From contig FMVL01000005.1 of the NCBI GenBank assembly GCA_900102235.1, positions 421,690 to 485,689 of the forward strand: a DNA stretch of 64,000 nt, given 5' to 3'. The stretch comes from Lachnospiraceae bacterium XBB2008. GTDB lineage: Bacteria; Bacillota; Clostridia; Lachnospirales; Lachnospiraceae. Both the position numbers and the translations under genes were made by a program. This document shows positions 47,945 through 58,048 of the stretch, piece after piece. The notes below the pieces were generated by a model. The model searched no databases. It worked only from the letters and a program-made list of their open reading frames with translations, and had not been told where the DNA came from. How positions within the stretch are numbered: position 1 is the first letter of the stretch; every line of letters starts with the position of its first letter.

Positions 47945-50900
47945 ATGTACCGCAAAGTAGACACTAACCTCGATTTCACCGTAAGGGAGAAGGAAGTCGA
48001 GCAATTCTGGAAAGACAACGACATCTTCAGGAAATCCATGAAGATCAGGGAAGGCTGTCCCACTTATACATTCTATGACGGACCTCCCACGGCAAACGGC
48101 AAGCCGCATATAGGACACGTGCTTACCCGTGTCATCAAGGATATGATCCCCAGATACCGCACCATGAAGGGATACATGGTTCCCCGCAAGGCGGGCTGGG
48201 ATACCCACGGTCTTCCCGTAGAGCTTGAGGTTGAGAAGAAGCTCGGACTGGACGGCAAGGAGCAGATCGAGGAGTACGGGCTGGATCCTTTTATCCGTCA
48301 GTGCAAGGAGTCCGTATGGAACTATAAGGGCATGTGGGAGGATTTCTCCGGTACGGTCGGCTTCTGGGCTGACATGGATGACCCTTATGTTACTTATCAT
48401 GACGATTTCATCGAGTCCGAATGGTGGGCGCTCAAGGAGATCTGGAACAAGGGCCTGCTCTACAAGGGCTTCAAGATCGTGCCTTACTGCCCCCGCTGCG
48501 GCACCCCTCTTTCATCTCACGAGGTTGCCCAGGGTTATAAGACGTTAAAAGAGCGTACCGCTATCGTACGTTTCAAGGCCAAAGATGATGATGCCTACTT
48601 CCTGGTTTGGACGACCACACCCTGGACGCTCGCATCCAACATCGCTCTGTGCGTGAATCCCGAAGATACCTATATCCGTGCCAAAGCCTGCGACGGCAAC
48701 ACCTATATCCTCGCAGAGGCGCTGGCTGATACCGTGCTTGGCGTGCTCGAGCACGAGGAAGGTACTCCCGTATACGAAGTCATCGAGAAGTTTACGGGTA
48801 AGGACCTTGAGTACAAGGAATACGAGCCGCTCTACAAGTGCGCTGCCGATTCCGTGGAAAAGCAGCATAAGAAAGCATTCTTCGTATACTGCGATGACTA
48901 TGTAACGATGTCCGACGGTACAGGAATCGTACATATCGCTCCCGCTTTCGGTGAAGACGATGCGAGAGTAGGACGTAAATACGATGCTCCTTTTGTCCAG
49001 ATGGTGGATGAGCACGGCGTGATGAGAGATGAGACTCCTTTTGCCGGAATGAGATGCAAGCCCACCGAGGCAGAAGTCAAGGCAGGTGCGATAAGCTGCG
49101 ATCCCGAAGTTCTTAAGGAACTCGACGGAAGAGGTCTTCTTTTCTCCGCACCCAAGGTAGAGCATGAATATCCTCATTGCTGGAGATGCGACACTCCTCT
49201 GCTTTACTTCGCAAGAGAATCCTGGTTCATCAAGATGACCGCTGTCAGAGATGACCTGGTTGCCAATAACAAGACCGTTAACTGGATCCCTCCGACGATC
49301 GGAGAGGGACGTTTCGGCAACTGGCTGGAAAACATCCAGGACTGGGGCGTATCCCGTAACCGTTACTGGGGAACTCCTCTGAATATCTGGGAGTGCCCTG
49401 ACTGCGGCAAGCAGATCTGCATCGGATCCAGAGAAGAACTGGCCAAATTAAGCGGACGCGAGGATGCAAAAGAAGTCGAGCTTCACCGTCCTTATATAGA
49501 TGAAGTGACAGTTCCCTGTCCGGAGTGCTCAGGCACGATGAAGAGGGTTCCCGAGGTTATCGACTGCTGGTTTGACTCCGGCGCGATGCCTTTTGCACAG
49601 CATCATTATCCTTTTGAAAACAAGGATCTCTTCGAGGCTCAGTTCCCGGCTCAGTTCATATCCGAAGCCGTGGATCAGACCAGAGGATGGTTCTATTCAC
49701 TGATGGCGGAGTCCACACTCCTTTTCAACAAGTCTCCTTATGAGAATGTCATCGTGCTCGGCCTGGTTCTGGACGAGAACGGTGAGAAGATGAGTAAGTC
49801 CAAGGGCAACGCCGTGGATCCTTTCGAGGCGCTCGCCACATACGGCGCAGATGCCGTAAGATGGTACTTCTACATCAATTCCGCACCCTGGCTGCCCAAC
49901 AGGTTCGACGGCAGGGCCGTTCAGGAAAAAGAGCGTAAGTTCCTGGGTACTCTGTGGAATACATATTATTTCTATGTGCTGTATGCCGAGATCGATCAGT
50001 TCGATCCCACAAAGTATAGTCTTTACAGAGATTCACTGACAGTAATGGATAAGTGGATCCTCTCCAGACTCAACACCGCTATCAAGGCCGTGGACGATCA
50101 TCTGAACAACTATCGCATACCCGAGGCAGCGCGCGTGCTCGACGAACTCGTAGACGAGACCAGTAACTGGTATGTGCGCAGATGCCGTGAGAGATTCTGG
50201 GCAGGCGGCATGGAGCAGGACAAGATCAATGCATACATGACCCTGTATACCGTGCTCACTCAGACCGCGAAGATCGCAGCACCCATGGTTCCGTTCATCA
50301 CGGAGAACATCTATCAGAACCTGGTAAGAAGCGTGGATGCTTCCGCTCCCGAATCCATACATCTGTGCGATTATCCGATAGCGGACGAATCCTTCATCGA
50401 TACCGCGCTCGAGCAGGTAATGGATGAGATCATTCATATCAAGGCGATGGGAAGCGCTGCACGTAACCTGGCAAACATCAAGAACCGTCAGCCGCTGTCA
50501 CGCATGTTCGTCAAGGCACAGCTTGAACTTGAGGATTCCTATAAGCAGGTCATTGAGGACGAGCTCAATGTGAAGGAAGTGATCTTCAAGGACGACCTCT
50601 CCGACATGACAGGATATACTTTCAAGCCTCAGCTTAAGACGGTAGGTCCCAAGTACGGCAAGCAGCTGGGCGGAATCAGAGAGTATCTGACCAATGTGGA
50701 CGGAAGCGCCGCTATGGCTGAACTCAAGAGCGAAGGCAAGATCACATTTGAAGTAGACGGTGTGACGATCGAACTTGCGGAGGAAGATCTGCTCATAGAT
50801 GTTACCGAGAAGGAAGGCATGGTCACCCAGGCTGACAACGCCGTAACGGTTGTCCTGGATACGAACCTGACGCCCGAACTCATCGAGGAAGGTTTCGTGG

Positions 50901-51139
50901 CCGAGGTAATCTCCAAGATCCAGACAATGAGGCGTGATTCCGGTCTCGAGGTCATGGACCATATCAGAGTATCGATATGCGGCAATGACCGGATCTTCGG
51001 AATAGTCAATAAAAACAATGATGCCATATCCACCAAGGTGCTGGCTGAAGCCATAACTGCGGATGAAACGCTGGCTGTATCCAAAGAGTGGAATATAAAC
51101 GGAGAAAAAGCTACGATCTGTATAGAAAAGTCCGTATAA
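47945..51139 (+). CDS. ileS: Isoleucyl-tRNA synthetase, long (type 2) form
   Basis: Charges tRNA-Ile and edits misactivated valine. 1064 residues, longer than the roughly 930-residue bacterial type 1 enzyme. Motifs are HIGH in NGKPHIGHVLTR, KMSKS in GEKMSKSKGNAVDPFEAL, the editing domain (about 185-400) with VWTTTPWTLASNIAL, and zinc-type Cys pairs in YCPRCGTPL, CPDCGKQ and CPECSG. There is no C-terminal zinc finger; the end is the extended domain of clostridial and eukaryote-like IleRS. Type 2 enzymes are generally insensitive to mupirocin. GAGGAG precedes the start. No T-box leader is present in the 95-base gap. Confidence 0.95.
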   Translation: MYRKVDTNLDFTVREKEVEQFWKDNDIFRKSMKIREGCPTYTFYDGPPTANGKPHIGHVLTRVIKDMIPRYRTMKGYMVPRKAGWDTHGLPVELEVEKKLGLDGKEQIEEYGLDPFIRQCKESVWNYKGMWEDFSGTVGFWADMDDPYVTYHDDFIESEWWALKEIWNKGLLYKGFKIVPYCPRCGTPLSSHEVAQGYKTLKERTAIVRFKAKDDDAYFLVWTTTPWTLASNIALCVNPEDTYIRAKACDGNTYILAEALADTVLGVLEHEEGTPVYEVIEKFTGKDLEYKEYEPLYKCAADSVEKQHKKAFFVYCDDYVTMSDGTGIVHIAPAFGEDDARVGRKYDAPFVQMVDEHGVMRDETPFAGMRCKPTEAEVKAGAISCDPEVLKELDGRGLLFSAPKVEHEYPHCWRCDTPLLYFARESWFIKMTAVRDDLVANNKTVNWIPPTIGEGRFGNWLENIQDWGVSRNRYWGTPLNIWECPDCGKQICIGSREELAKLSGREDAKEVELHRPYIDEVTVPCPECSGTMKRVPEVIDCWFDSGAMPFAQHHYPFENKDLFEAQFPAQFISEAVDQTRGWFYSLMAESTLLFNKSPYENVIVLGLVLDENGEKMSKSKGNAVDPFEALATYGADAVRWYFYINSAPWLPNRFDGRAVQEKERKFLGTLWNTYYFYVLYAEIDQFDPTKYSLYRDSLTVMDKWILSRLNTAIKAVDDHLNNYRIPEAARVLDELVDETSNWYVRRCRERFWAGGMEQDKINAYMTLYTVLTQTAKIAAPMVPFITENIYQNLVRSVDASAPESIHLCDYPIADESFIDTALEQVMDEIIHIKAMGSAARNLANIKNRQPLSRMFVKAQLELEDSYKQVIEDELNVKEVIFKDDLSDMTGYTFKPQLKTVGPKYGKQLGGIREYLTNVDGSAAMAELKSEGKITFEVDGVTIELAEEDLLIDVTEKEGMVTQADNAVTVVLDTNLTPELIEEGFVAEVISKIQTMRRDSGLEVMDHIRVSICGNDRIFGIVNKNNDAISTKVLAEAITADETLAVSKEWNINGEKATICIEKSV

Positions 51140-51177
51140 GACGTGCAGACCGGAAGTAAGTAAACAGGAGGTTTAAT

Positions 51178-53688
51178 ATGCCCGCTAAGAAAACAGAAAG
51201 CTCATCAACCAAAACTGCAACGAAGAAGACCGTGTCACCTGCTCCCAGGTTTGACAAGGAGATGTTCAAGCAGAGCGTTATCTACAACGTGAAGACGCTG
51301 TTTCGGAAGTCCCTTGAAGAGGCTACCCCCCAGCAGCTGTACATGTCCGTAGCATATGCGCTTAAGGATGCGATCATAGATCACTGGATGACTACTCAGA
51401 AAGAATACGAAGAGCAGGATCCCAAGACTGTTTACTATCTTTCCATGGAATTCCTCATGGGACGTACGATGGGCAACAGTATCATAAACCTGAAGGCTGA
51501 TGCGAAGGTAAGGGAAGCTCTTGATGAACTGGGACTCGACCTGGATCTTATAGAGGATCAGGAACCCGATCCGGCACTCGGTAACGGCGGTCTGGGCCGT
51601 CTTGCGGCATGCTTCCTCGATTCACTCGCAACACTCGGCTATTCCGCATACGGATGCGGTATCAGATATCACTACGGCATGTTTAAGCAGGAGATCAGGG
51701 ACGGATATCAGGTAGAGGTTCCGGATCACTGGCTTGAGAACGGCAATCCTTTTGAACTCAGACGTCCCGAATATGCCAAGACCGTTAAGTTCGGCGGTTA
51801 TGTGGCAGTCGATGTCGATGAGAACGGCAGAAACAACTTCCATCAGGAAGGCTATCAGTCGGTAACGGCCATTCCCTATGACCTGCCCGTAGTCGGATAC
51901 GGCAACGGCATAGTCAATACCCTGCGTATCTGGGATGCCGAGCCCGTTGAGTGCTTCTCGCTCGACTCTTTTGACAAGGGCGATTATCAGAAAGCCGTTG
52001 AGCAGCAGAACCTCGCCCGCAACATCACCGAGGTACTCTATCCCAACGACAACCACTATGCAGGCAAGGAACTGAGACTCAAACAGCAGTACTTCTTCAT
52101 CTCCGCATCCGTTCAGGAAGCAGTTGAGAAATACATGCGTAAGCACAGCGATGTTCGCAAGTTCTATGAGAAAGTGACATTCCAGCTTAACGACACCCAC
52201 CCGACCGTGGCTGTTGCAGAGCTCATGCGTATCCTGATGGATGAGTATTATCTCACATGGGATGAAGCGTGGGATGTTACTACCAAGACCTGCGCATATA
52301 CCAACCACACCATCATGGCCGAAGCTCTCGAGAAGTGGCCCATCGAGCTTTTCTCCAGACTCCTGCCCCGTATCTATCAGATCATCGAGGAGATCAACCG
52401 CAGATTCGTGCTTAAGATCGAGACCGAGTATCCCGGCAATCAGGAAAAGATCGCGAAGATGGCGATCATCTATGACGGACAGGTCAAGATGGCACACCTC
52501 GCTATCGCAGCCGGCTATTCCGTAAACGGCGTGGCTCGTCTCCATACCGAGATCCTGAAGAAAGAGACTCTTCGCGACTTCTACGAGATGATGCCCGAGA
52601 AGTTCAACAACAAGACCAACGGTATCACCCAGCGTCGTTTCATGCTCCACGGCAACCCGCTTCTGTCTGCATGGATCACCGATCATATCGGAGATGAGTG
52701 GATCACCGATCTGCCCGCCATGAAGAAACTCGCCATCTATGCCGATGACAAGAAGGCACAGCACGAGTTCATGAACATCAAGTATCAGAACAAGGTGCGC
52801 CTCGCAAAATATATCCTCGAGCATAACGGCATCGAGGTAGATCCCAGATCCATCTTCGACGTTCAGGTTAAGCGTCTGCATGAGTACAAGAGACAGCTGA
52901 TGAACATCCTGCACGTGATGCATCTGTATAATGAGTTAAAAGAGCATCCCGACATGGATTTCTATCCCAGAACATTCATCTTCGGTGCAAAAGCGGCTGC
53001 GGGCTACGCAAACGCCAAGCTTACGATCAAGCTCATAAACTCCGTAGCGGATGTGGTAAACAACGATCCGGCCATCGGCGGCAAGCTCAAGGTCGTATTC
53101 ATCGAGAACTACCGTGTATCCAACGCTGAGTGGATCTTCGCTGCGGCTGATGTATCAGAGCAGATATCCACCGCTTCCAAGGAGGCATCCGGTACCAGTA
53201 ACATGAAGTTCATGTTAAACGGTGCGATCACACTGGGAACCATGGACGGTGCCAACGTCGAGATAGTAGAGGAAGTAGGCGAGGAGAATGCAGTCATCTT
53301 CGGTCTTACATCCGATGAAGTCATTCATTATGAGAATTACGGCGGATATGATCCCAACGAGATCTTCAACAACGATCCCGATGTCCGCAGAGTTCTGATG
53401 CAGCTGATCAACGGCACATTTGAGCCTCAGAATCCGGATCTGTTCAGACCGCTGTACAACTCACTGCTCAATACCTTAAGCTCATCCAAGGCAGATACCT
53501 ACTTCATCCTCAAGGACTTCAGATCCTATGCCGAAGCACACAAGAGGATCGAGGCTATGTACCGCGACGAGGAAGGCTGGGCCAAGAGCGCCATCCTCAA
53601 CGTGGCTCACTGCGGCAAGTTCTCATCAGACCGTACGATCCAGGAGTATGTAGACGATATCTGGCACCTTGACAAGGTGACTCTGTAA
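51178..53688 (+). CDS. glgP: Glycogen/alpha-glucan phosphorylase
   Basis: PLP-dependent GT35 enzyme that releases glucose 1-phosphate from storage glucan. 836 residues. Family signatures are VYYLSMEFLMGR, ALGNGGLGRLAACFLDSLATL, FQLNDTHPTVAVAELMR and the PLP lysine segment EASGTSNMKFMLNGAITLGT. The first 20 residues are Lys/Ser/Thr-rich and not conserved. AGGAGG precedes the ATG. No other glycogen gene (glgA, glgB, glgC) is in the window. A strong terminator follows 60 bases after the stop. Confidence 0.97.
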   Translation: MPAKKTESSSTKTATKKTVSPAPRFDKEMFKQSVIYNVKTLFRKSLEEATPQQLYMSVAYALKDAIIDHWMTTQKEYEEQDPKTVYYLSMEFLMGRTMGNSIINLKADAKVREALDELGLDLDLIEDQEPDPALGNGGLGRLAACFLDSLATLGYSAYGCGIRYHYGMFKQEIRDGYQVEVPDHWLENGNPFELRRPEYAKTVKFGGYVAVDVDENGRNNFHQEGYQSVTAIPYDLPVVGYGNGIVNTLRIWDAEPVECFSLDSFDKGDYQKAVEQQNLARNITEVLYPNDNHYAGKELRLKQQYFFISASVQEAVEKYMRKHSDVRKFYEKVTFQLNDTHPTVAVAELMRILMDEYYLTWDEAWDVTTKTCAYTNHTIMAEALEKWPIELFSRLLPRIYQIIEEINRRFVLKIETEYPGNQEKIAKMAIIYDGQVKMAHLAIAAGYSVNGVARLHTEILKKETLRDFYEMMPEKFNNKTNGITQRRFMLHGNPLLSAWITDHIGDEWITDLPAMKKLAIYADDKKAQHEFMNIKYQNKVRLAKYILEHNGIEVDPRSIFDVQVKRLHEYKRQLMNILHVMHLYNELKEHPDMDFYPRTFIFGAKAAAGYANAKLTIKLINSVADVVNNDPAIGGKLKVVFIENYRVSNAEWIFAAADVSEQISTASKEASGTSNMKFMLNGAITLGTMDGANVEIVEEVGEENAVIFGLTSDEVIHYENYGGYDPNEIFNNDPDVRRVLMQLINGTFEPQNPDLFRPLYNSLLNTLSSSKADTYFILKDFRSYAEAHKRIEAMYRDEEGWAKSAILNVAHCGKFSSDRTIQEYVDDIWHLDKVTL

Positions 53689-53750
53689 GTTTAAGATTTA
53701 TATATAAAGTGCTACCGATAGACGGTTAGCCCGAATTATTCAGTTATTTA

Positions 53751-53792
53751 GAAATAACCGCAAATCCGTGCAAGGGGCGGTTATTTCTTTTT
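53751..53792 (+). terminator. Rho-independent terminator of glgP
   Basis: GAAATAACCGC (53751-53761) and GCGGTTATTTC (53777-53787) form a perfect 11-bp stem with a 15-base loop, followed by TTTTTGCC. Confidence 0.9.
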
Positions 53793-53820
53793 GCCATTTT
53801 TACATTTGCGTTGCTGCGGC

Positions 53821-53960
53821 AAAAAGCACCGGAAAAGCTGCAAAACACAAATCCCAGTGCTTTTTCAGAGCCTCCGAAGACAAAAAAGCACCGGAAAAGC
53901 TGCAAAACACAAATCCCAGTGCTTTTTCAGAGCCGCCGAAGACAAAAAAGCACCGGAAAT
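53821..53960. repeat. 62-bp tandem repeat, 2.3 copies, with internal hairpins
   Basis: Units begin with AAAAAGCACCGGAA at 53821, 53883 and 53945; the third is cut short at GGAAATG. The first two differ at one clear position (CCTCC or GCCGCC context). Each full unit carries AAAAAGCAC and GTGCTTTTT, a 9-bp inverted pair with a 27-base loop, which reads as a terminator in both directions. The period of 62 is not a multiple of 3, so short overlapping reading frames here are not real genes. The rest of the 468-base gap after glgP holds a terminator and the leader of the next gene. Confidence 0.85.
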
Positions 53961-54035
53961 GACAGTTATAGGTTTGATATAACAATATGGATAGTTTCAT
54001 TTTGATGAACAAGATACCTTATGATAAAATCATAT

Positions 54036-54087
54036 GAGTGTGTTTAATACATTGTGATGAACCTGTGAGCGTGTTAGTACACTATGG
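54036..54087. promoter_or_regulatory. Pair of direct repeats upstream of the aconitase-family gene
   Basis: Two related sequences of about 21 bases start at 54036 (GAGTGTGTTTAATACATTGTG) minus its last base and at 54067 (GAGCGTGTTAGTACACTATG), 31 bases apart, about three helical turns. Each contains a GTGT...TACA core. They precede TATAGAAT (54088-54095), a possible -10 region. A regulator-binding role is likely but unproven. Confidence 0.4.
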
Positions 54088-54156
54088 TATAGAATCATAT
54101 AAGTAAATGTACTCTATATGGTCCGGGCAGTATCGATAAGAAGAGGAGATAGATAT

Positions 54157-56454
54157 ATGAGCATAAAGTTAAGTGATGGCGGTGCATATCTTATAAATGG
54201 AACTACTCTGGTCTATGACGGGCCGGAAGCTCCGGCACAGGTTAACGCGGCCGGCGGTGTAAGCGACCCTGCCGAAGCGCGCAAAAACACGATCGCCTAT
54301 CAGATCCTGAAAGACCATAACACCTCCGGTGACATGGATAAACTCAAGATCAAATTCGACAAGCTTACGAGCCACGACATCACTTTCGTCGGCATCATCC
54401 AGACCGCCAGGGCATCGGGCCTTGAGAAGTTCCCCATTCCGTACGTGCTCACCAATTGTCACAATTCACTCTGTGCGGTCGGCGGAACCATCAACGAAGA
54501 TGACCACATGTTTGGACTTAGCTGTGCCAAGAAGTACGGCGGAGTCTATGTTCCCCCTCATCAGGCCGTCATTCACCAGTTCGCACGCGAGATGCTCGCA
54601 ACCTGCGGAGGCATGATACTGGGTTCCGACTCACACACCAGATACGGTGCGCTAGGCACCATGGCAGTCGGCGAGGGCGGCCCCGAGCTCGTTAAGCAGC
54701 TCTTAAGCCAGACCTATGACATCTCATATCCCGGCGTCGTAGCCGTATACATGACCGGAGAACCCGCCAAGGGCGTAGGCCCTCAGGATGTGGCACTGGC
54801 CATCATCGGAGCCGTATTTGAAAAAGGCTATGTGAAGAACAAGGTAATGGAATTCGTAGGCCCCGGCGTGGCTAACTTAAGCGCCGACTTCCGTATCGGC
54901 GTGGATGTAATGACCACCGAGACCACCTGCCTGTCCTCTATCTGGAGTACGGATGAGAAGATCAGGGAGTTCTATGATATCCACGGACGCTCGGCAGACT
55001 ATAAAGAACTTAAACCCGGTGAGTGCGCATATTATGACGGTGTGATCGAGGTAGACTTAAGTGCGATCAAACCGATGATCGCTATGCCTTTCCATCCAAG
55101 CAACACATATACCATAGAAGAAGTTCAGTTAAATCTCAAAGACATCCTTCATGATGTGGAAGAAAGAGCCAAGGTTTCCCTGGACAATGCGGTACCTTAT
55201 TCGCTTCAGGATAAGATACGTGGCGGTAAACTCTGTGTAGATCAGGGTATCATCGCAGGCTGTGCCGGCGGCGGATTTGAGAATATCTGCGCTGCCGGAG
55301 ATATACTTCGCGGTAAGTCCATAGGCTCCGACGGATTCACATTAAGCGTATACCCCGCTTCAATGCCGGTATACATGGAGATCATCAGAAACGGTGTCGC
55401 AGCCGATATCCTTCAGACCGGTGCAGTGCTCAAGACCGCATTCTGCGGACCGTGCTTCGGTGCGGGCGATACACCGGCGAACAATGCTTTTTCGATCAGA
55501 CACTCGACCAGGAACTTCCCGAACCGCGAAGGATCGAAGCTCCAGAACGGCCAGATCTCTTCCGTTGCGCTCATGGATGCGAGATCCATCGCAGCCACCG
55601 CGGCGAACGGTGGAGTGCTCACAGCCGCTACGGAGTTCACCGGCGAGTTTACGAACTACGCATATCACTTCGACAAGACCATATATGAGAACAGGGTATT
55701 TGATTCTCACGGCGTAGCCGATCCCGATGCCGAGATCGTATTCGGTCCCAACATCAAGGACTGGCCGGCCATGAGCGCGCTTACCGACAATCTGCTCCTC
55801 AAGGTCGTATCCGAGATCCACGATCCCGTTACCACGACCGATGAGCTGATCCCTTCGGGAGAAACGAGCTCCTACAGGTCGAATCCTCTGGGGCTTGCCG
55901 AGTTTGCTTTAAGCCGCAAGGACCCCGCATATGTGGGCCGTGCAAAAGAAGTTCAGGCATTCACTTTTGACTCGCCCGAGATCGCGGCCGTAGCGCAAGT
56001 GATACGTAAGCAGTTCCCGGATGTGTCCGCAGATAACACCGGCATCGGATCCACGATATATGCGGTCAAGCCGGGCGACGGTTCCGCGCGCGAGCAGGCT
56101 GCCAGCTGCCAGAAGGTTCTGGGCGGATGGGCCAACATCGCGAGCGAGTACGCGACCAAGCGTTACCGTTCGAATCTGATCAACTGGGGAATGCTTCCTT
56201 TTATATATGAAGAAAGTACCGACGATCTTCCTTTTGCCAATCTGGATTACATCTTCATACCGGATATCCGTAAGGCTGTGGAATCCGCAGAAGACGATAT
56301 ATGCGCATATGTGATCCGCCGTGTATCGGGTGACGGGGAGGATGTTTCCTACGGATCCGAACCTGTTAAGTTCACGATGCATCTGGGCGATCTGACCGCC
56401 AAGGAAAGAGAGATCATCCTTAAAGGCTGTCTCATAAACTATAACCGCGTGTGA
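54157..56454 (+). CDS. Aconitase-family hydratase
   Basis: Iron-sulfur hydro-lyase of about 765 residues. Cluster cysteines are visible in [19 protein letters not shown] and [10 protein letters not shown], and the substrate-binding [20 protein letters not shown] is clear. The C-terminal swivel domain is present ([20 protein letters not shown]). The length and divergence match the clostridial proteins annotated as hydratase or aconitate hydratase, so citrate or isocitrate is likely but a related acid cannot be excluded. ATG 54157 is chosen for its AAGAGGAGAT. No citrate synthase or isocitrate dehydrogenase gene is nearby. The GH9-like gene starts one base after the stop. Confidence 0.88.
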   Translation: MSIKLSDGGAYLINGTTLVYDGPEAPAQVNAAGGVSDPAEARKNTIAYQILKDHNTSGDMDKLKIKFDKLTSHDITFVGIIQTARASGLEKFPIPYVLTNCHNSLCAVGGTINEDDHMFGLSCAKKYGGVYVPPHQAVIHQFAREMLATCGGMILGSDSHTRYGALGTMAVGEGGPELVKQLLSQTYDISYPGVVAVYMTGEPAKGVGPQDVALAIIGAVFEKGYVKNKVMEFVGPGVANLSADFRIGVDVMTTETTCLSSIWSTDEKIREFYDIHGRSADYKELKPGECAYYDGVIEVDLSAIKPMIAMPFHPSNTYTIEEVQLNLKDILHDVEERAKVSLDNAVPYSLQDKIRGGKLCVDQGIIAGCAGGGFENICAAGDILRGKSIGSDGFTLSVYPASMPVYMEIIRNGVAADILQTGAVLKTAFCGPCFGAGDTPANNAFSIRHSTRNFPNREGSKLQNGQISSVALMDARSIAATAANGGVLTAATEFTGEFTNYAYHFDKTIYENRVFDSHGVADPDAEIVFGPNIKDWPAMSALTDNLLLKVVSEIHDPVTTTDELIPSGETSSYRSNPLGLAEFALSRKDPAYVGRAKEVQAFTFDSPEIAAVAQVIRKQFPDVSADNTGIGSTIYAVKPGDGSAREQAASCQKVLGGWANIASEYATKRYRSNLINWGMLPFIYEESTDDLPFANLDYIFIPDIRKAVESAEDDICAYVIRRVSGDGEDVSYGSEPVKFTMHLGDLTAKEREIILKGCLINYNRV

Positions 56455-56455
56455 T

Positions 56456-58048
56456 ATGATCCGACGAACCGGCGACCGGAAAAAGAGAATATTTGCCGGC
56501 ATGATGTCAGCCCTGCTCGTTGTATCCCTTACCGGATGCAGCATGTCTGATATCCCCTGGTGGCCGTCCGCGGCAAGCCAGCCTGTGGCCGGAAGCGCCG
56601 ATGAAAACCAGATCACGAGCCTCGGACTTACTCCGGACCTTGATTACGAGAGGCCCGTGATAGAGGCACATATCGAAGTGGACCAGCTGGGATATCTGCC
56701 GAACAGTCCGAAACTTGCGATATTCAGGGGAGAGGAGCTGGACTCGCATTTCAACATCGTATCCGCTGAAACGGGCGATGTGGTCTATACCGGAGATATC
56801 AGGTCCAAGACGGAAGCAGGAAGCGGAGAAACTTTTTATTTCGGCGATTTTTCGGATCTGACCACGGAAGGCACATACTACGTTCAGACCGATGTCATCG
56901 GGTATTCATATCTTTTTGCCATAAAAGAGGATCTGTATGAGGATATGCTGGATGTGGCGCTCAAGCAGTATTACTTAAACCGCTGCGGAACATCGCTTGC
57001 ATCAAAGTATGCCGGAGAGAGCGCGCACAGTGCCTGCCATACCGATCCGGTTACCTTGCAGCAGGATGCGGCGGTATCTCTGGATGTGACCGGCGGGTGG
57101 CATGTCAATCAGGCCGGCGACCGCGATGTGGTTAGCGGATGCAATACGATCGAGACGCTGCTGATAGCGTATGAGTATAATACGGATGCTTTTGCTGATG
57201 ATTCCGATATCCCCGAGAGCGGGGACGGAGTGCCGGACATACTTAACGAGATCCGAGTGGAGACGGACTGGCTGCTCAGGATGCAGGATCCCTCCACCGG
57301 AGGAGTTTATGAGGGGATAGTTAGCACCGATCAGGGCAAAGGATATGACAATCCCTGCCGTGTTCTTCCCATAGATATGGATGCGACTCTGTCTTTTGCA
57401 TCGGCGCTCGGATACTTCAGCTATCTGTACCAGACGGTCGATACCGCTTACGCGACCGTGTGTCTGCAGGCGGCTGACCGCGCGATGAAGTATGCCGCGA
57501 AGTTCCCGGATAAGATCGACTCGGATGCGTATTTCAAGGCTGCATCGATGCTGTACCGTGCGACCGGGTATTACAGCTATCGTACGATCGTGGAGAGTTA
57601 CTGCGCGGGACGCACCGACTACAACATGTCCGACAACGTGGTGTTCACCGGAGTCGTGACATATCTGGCGACCAAGCAGAAGACCAATTCGGATATATGC
57701 AACGCCATGATGGCGAGCCTTCGTTCCTATGCGGAAAAAATGGCTTCGGAGAGGCGTGATGCGCTTTTCCTCATGGGCGAGCAGGCGGGAACGGTCGAGA
57801 ACTCCACGCTTTTGTCAGAGATAGCAAGGCTGACTGTGGCTAACTACATAGTCAGCAGCAACGAATACGAAAACGTGATGGAGAGATACCTCCATTATTT
57901 CCTGGGCTGCAACCCCTACAACATCTGTTATGTGGGGCAATACGGCAGCCTGAACATATCGGATACGGAAGCCGGGCGCGACATACTTCGCCAGCCCGAG
58001 CAGAACGCTTTCTACATATTATTATTATCGGGAGTAACGAGCAGATGA
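56456..58048 (+). CDS. Divergent GH9-like lipoprotein with N-terminal Ig-like (CelD_N) domain
   Basis: A 530-residue lipoprotein with lipobox SLTGCS (Cys about residue 28). The Ig-like cellulase N-terminal domain (about 75-160) shows IEVDQLGYLPNSPKLAIF; a GH9 (alpha/alpha)6-like part follows, with NEIRVETDWLLRMQDPSTGG and GCNPYNICYVGQYG. The usual catalytic DAGD appears as NQAGD (Gln219, Asp222), so one of the two Asp is lost, and the C-terminal HHR and catalytic Glu region of active GH9 enzymes is missing. Cellulose cleavage is doubtful; a binding or changed hydrolase role is more likely. It overlaps plsC by 4 bases. Confidence 0.8.
   Translation: MIRRTGDRKKRIFAGMMSALLVVSLTGCSMSDIPWWPSAASQPVAGSADENQITSLGLTPDLDYERPVIEAHIEVDQLGYLPNSPKLAIFRGEELDSHFNIVSAETGDVVYTGDIRSKTEAGSGETFYFGDFSDLTTEGTYYVQTDVIGYSYLFAIKEDLYEDMLDVALKQYYLNRCGTSLASKYAGESAHSACHTDPVTLQQDAAVSLDVTGGWHVNQAGDRDVVSGCNTIETLLIAYEYNTDAFADDSDIPESGDGVPDILNEIRVETDWLLRMQDPSTGGVYEGIVSTDQGKGYDNPCRVLPIDMDATLSFASALGYFSYLYQTVDTAYATVCLQAADRAMKYAAKFPDKIDSDAYFKAASMLYRATGYYSYRTIVESYCAGRTDYNMSDNVVFTGVVTYLATKQKTNSDICNAMMASLRSYAEKMASERRDALFLMGEQAGTVENSTLLSEIARLTVANYIVSSNEYENVMERYLHYFLGCNPYNICYVGQYGSLNISDTEAGRDILRQPEQNAFYILLLSGVTSR

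Noticed and set aside
51622..52923. Long minus-strand open frame (433 codons) opposite glgP
   Set aside because: It mirrors the conserved glgP coding sequence and has no recognisable domain or ribosome-binding site.
53768..54012. Four short overlapping frames in the 62-bp tandem repeat
   Set aside because: They arise from one non-coding repeat whose period is not a multiple of three, on both strands.
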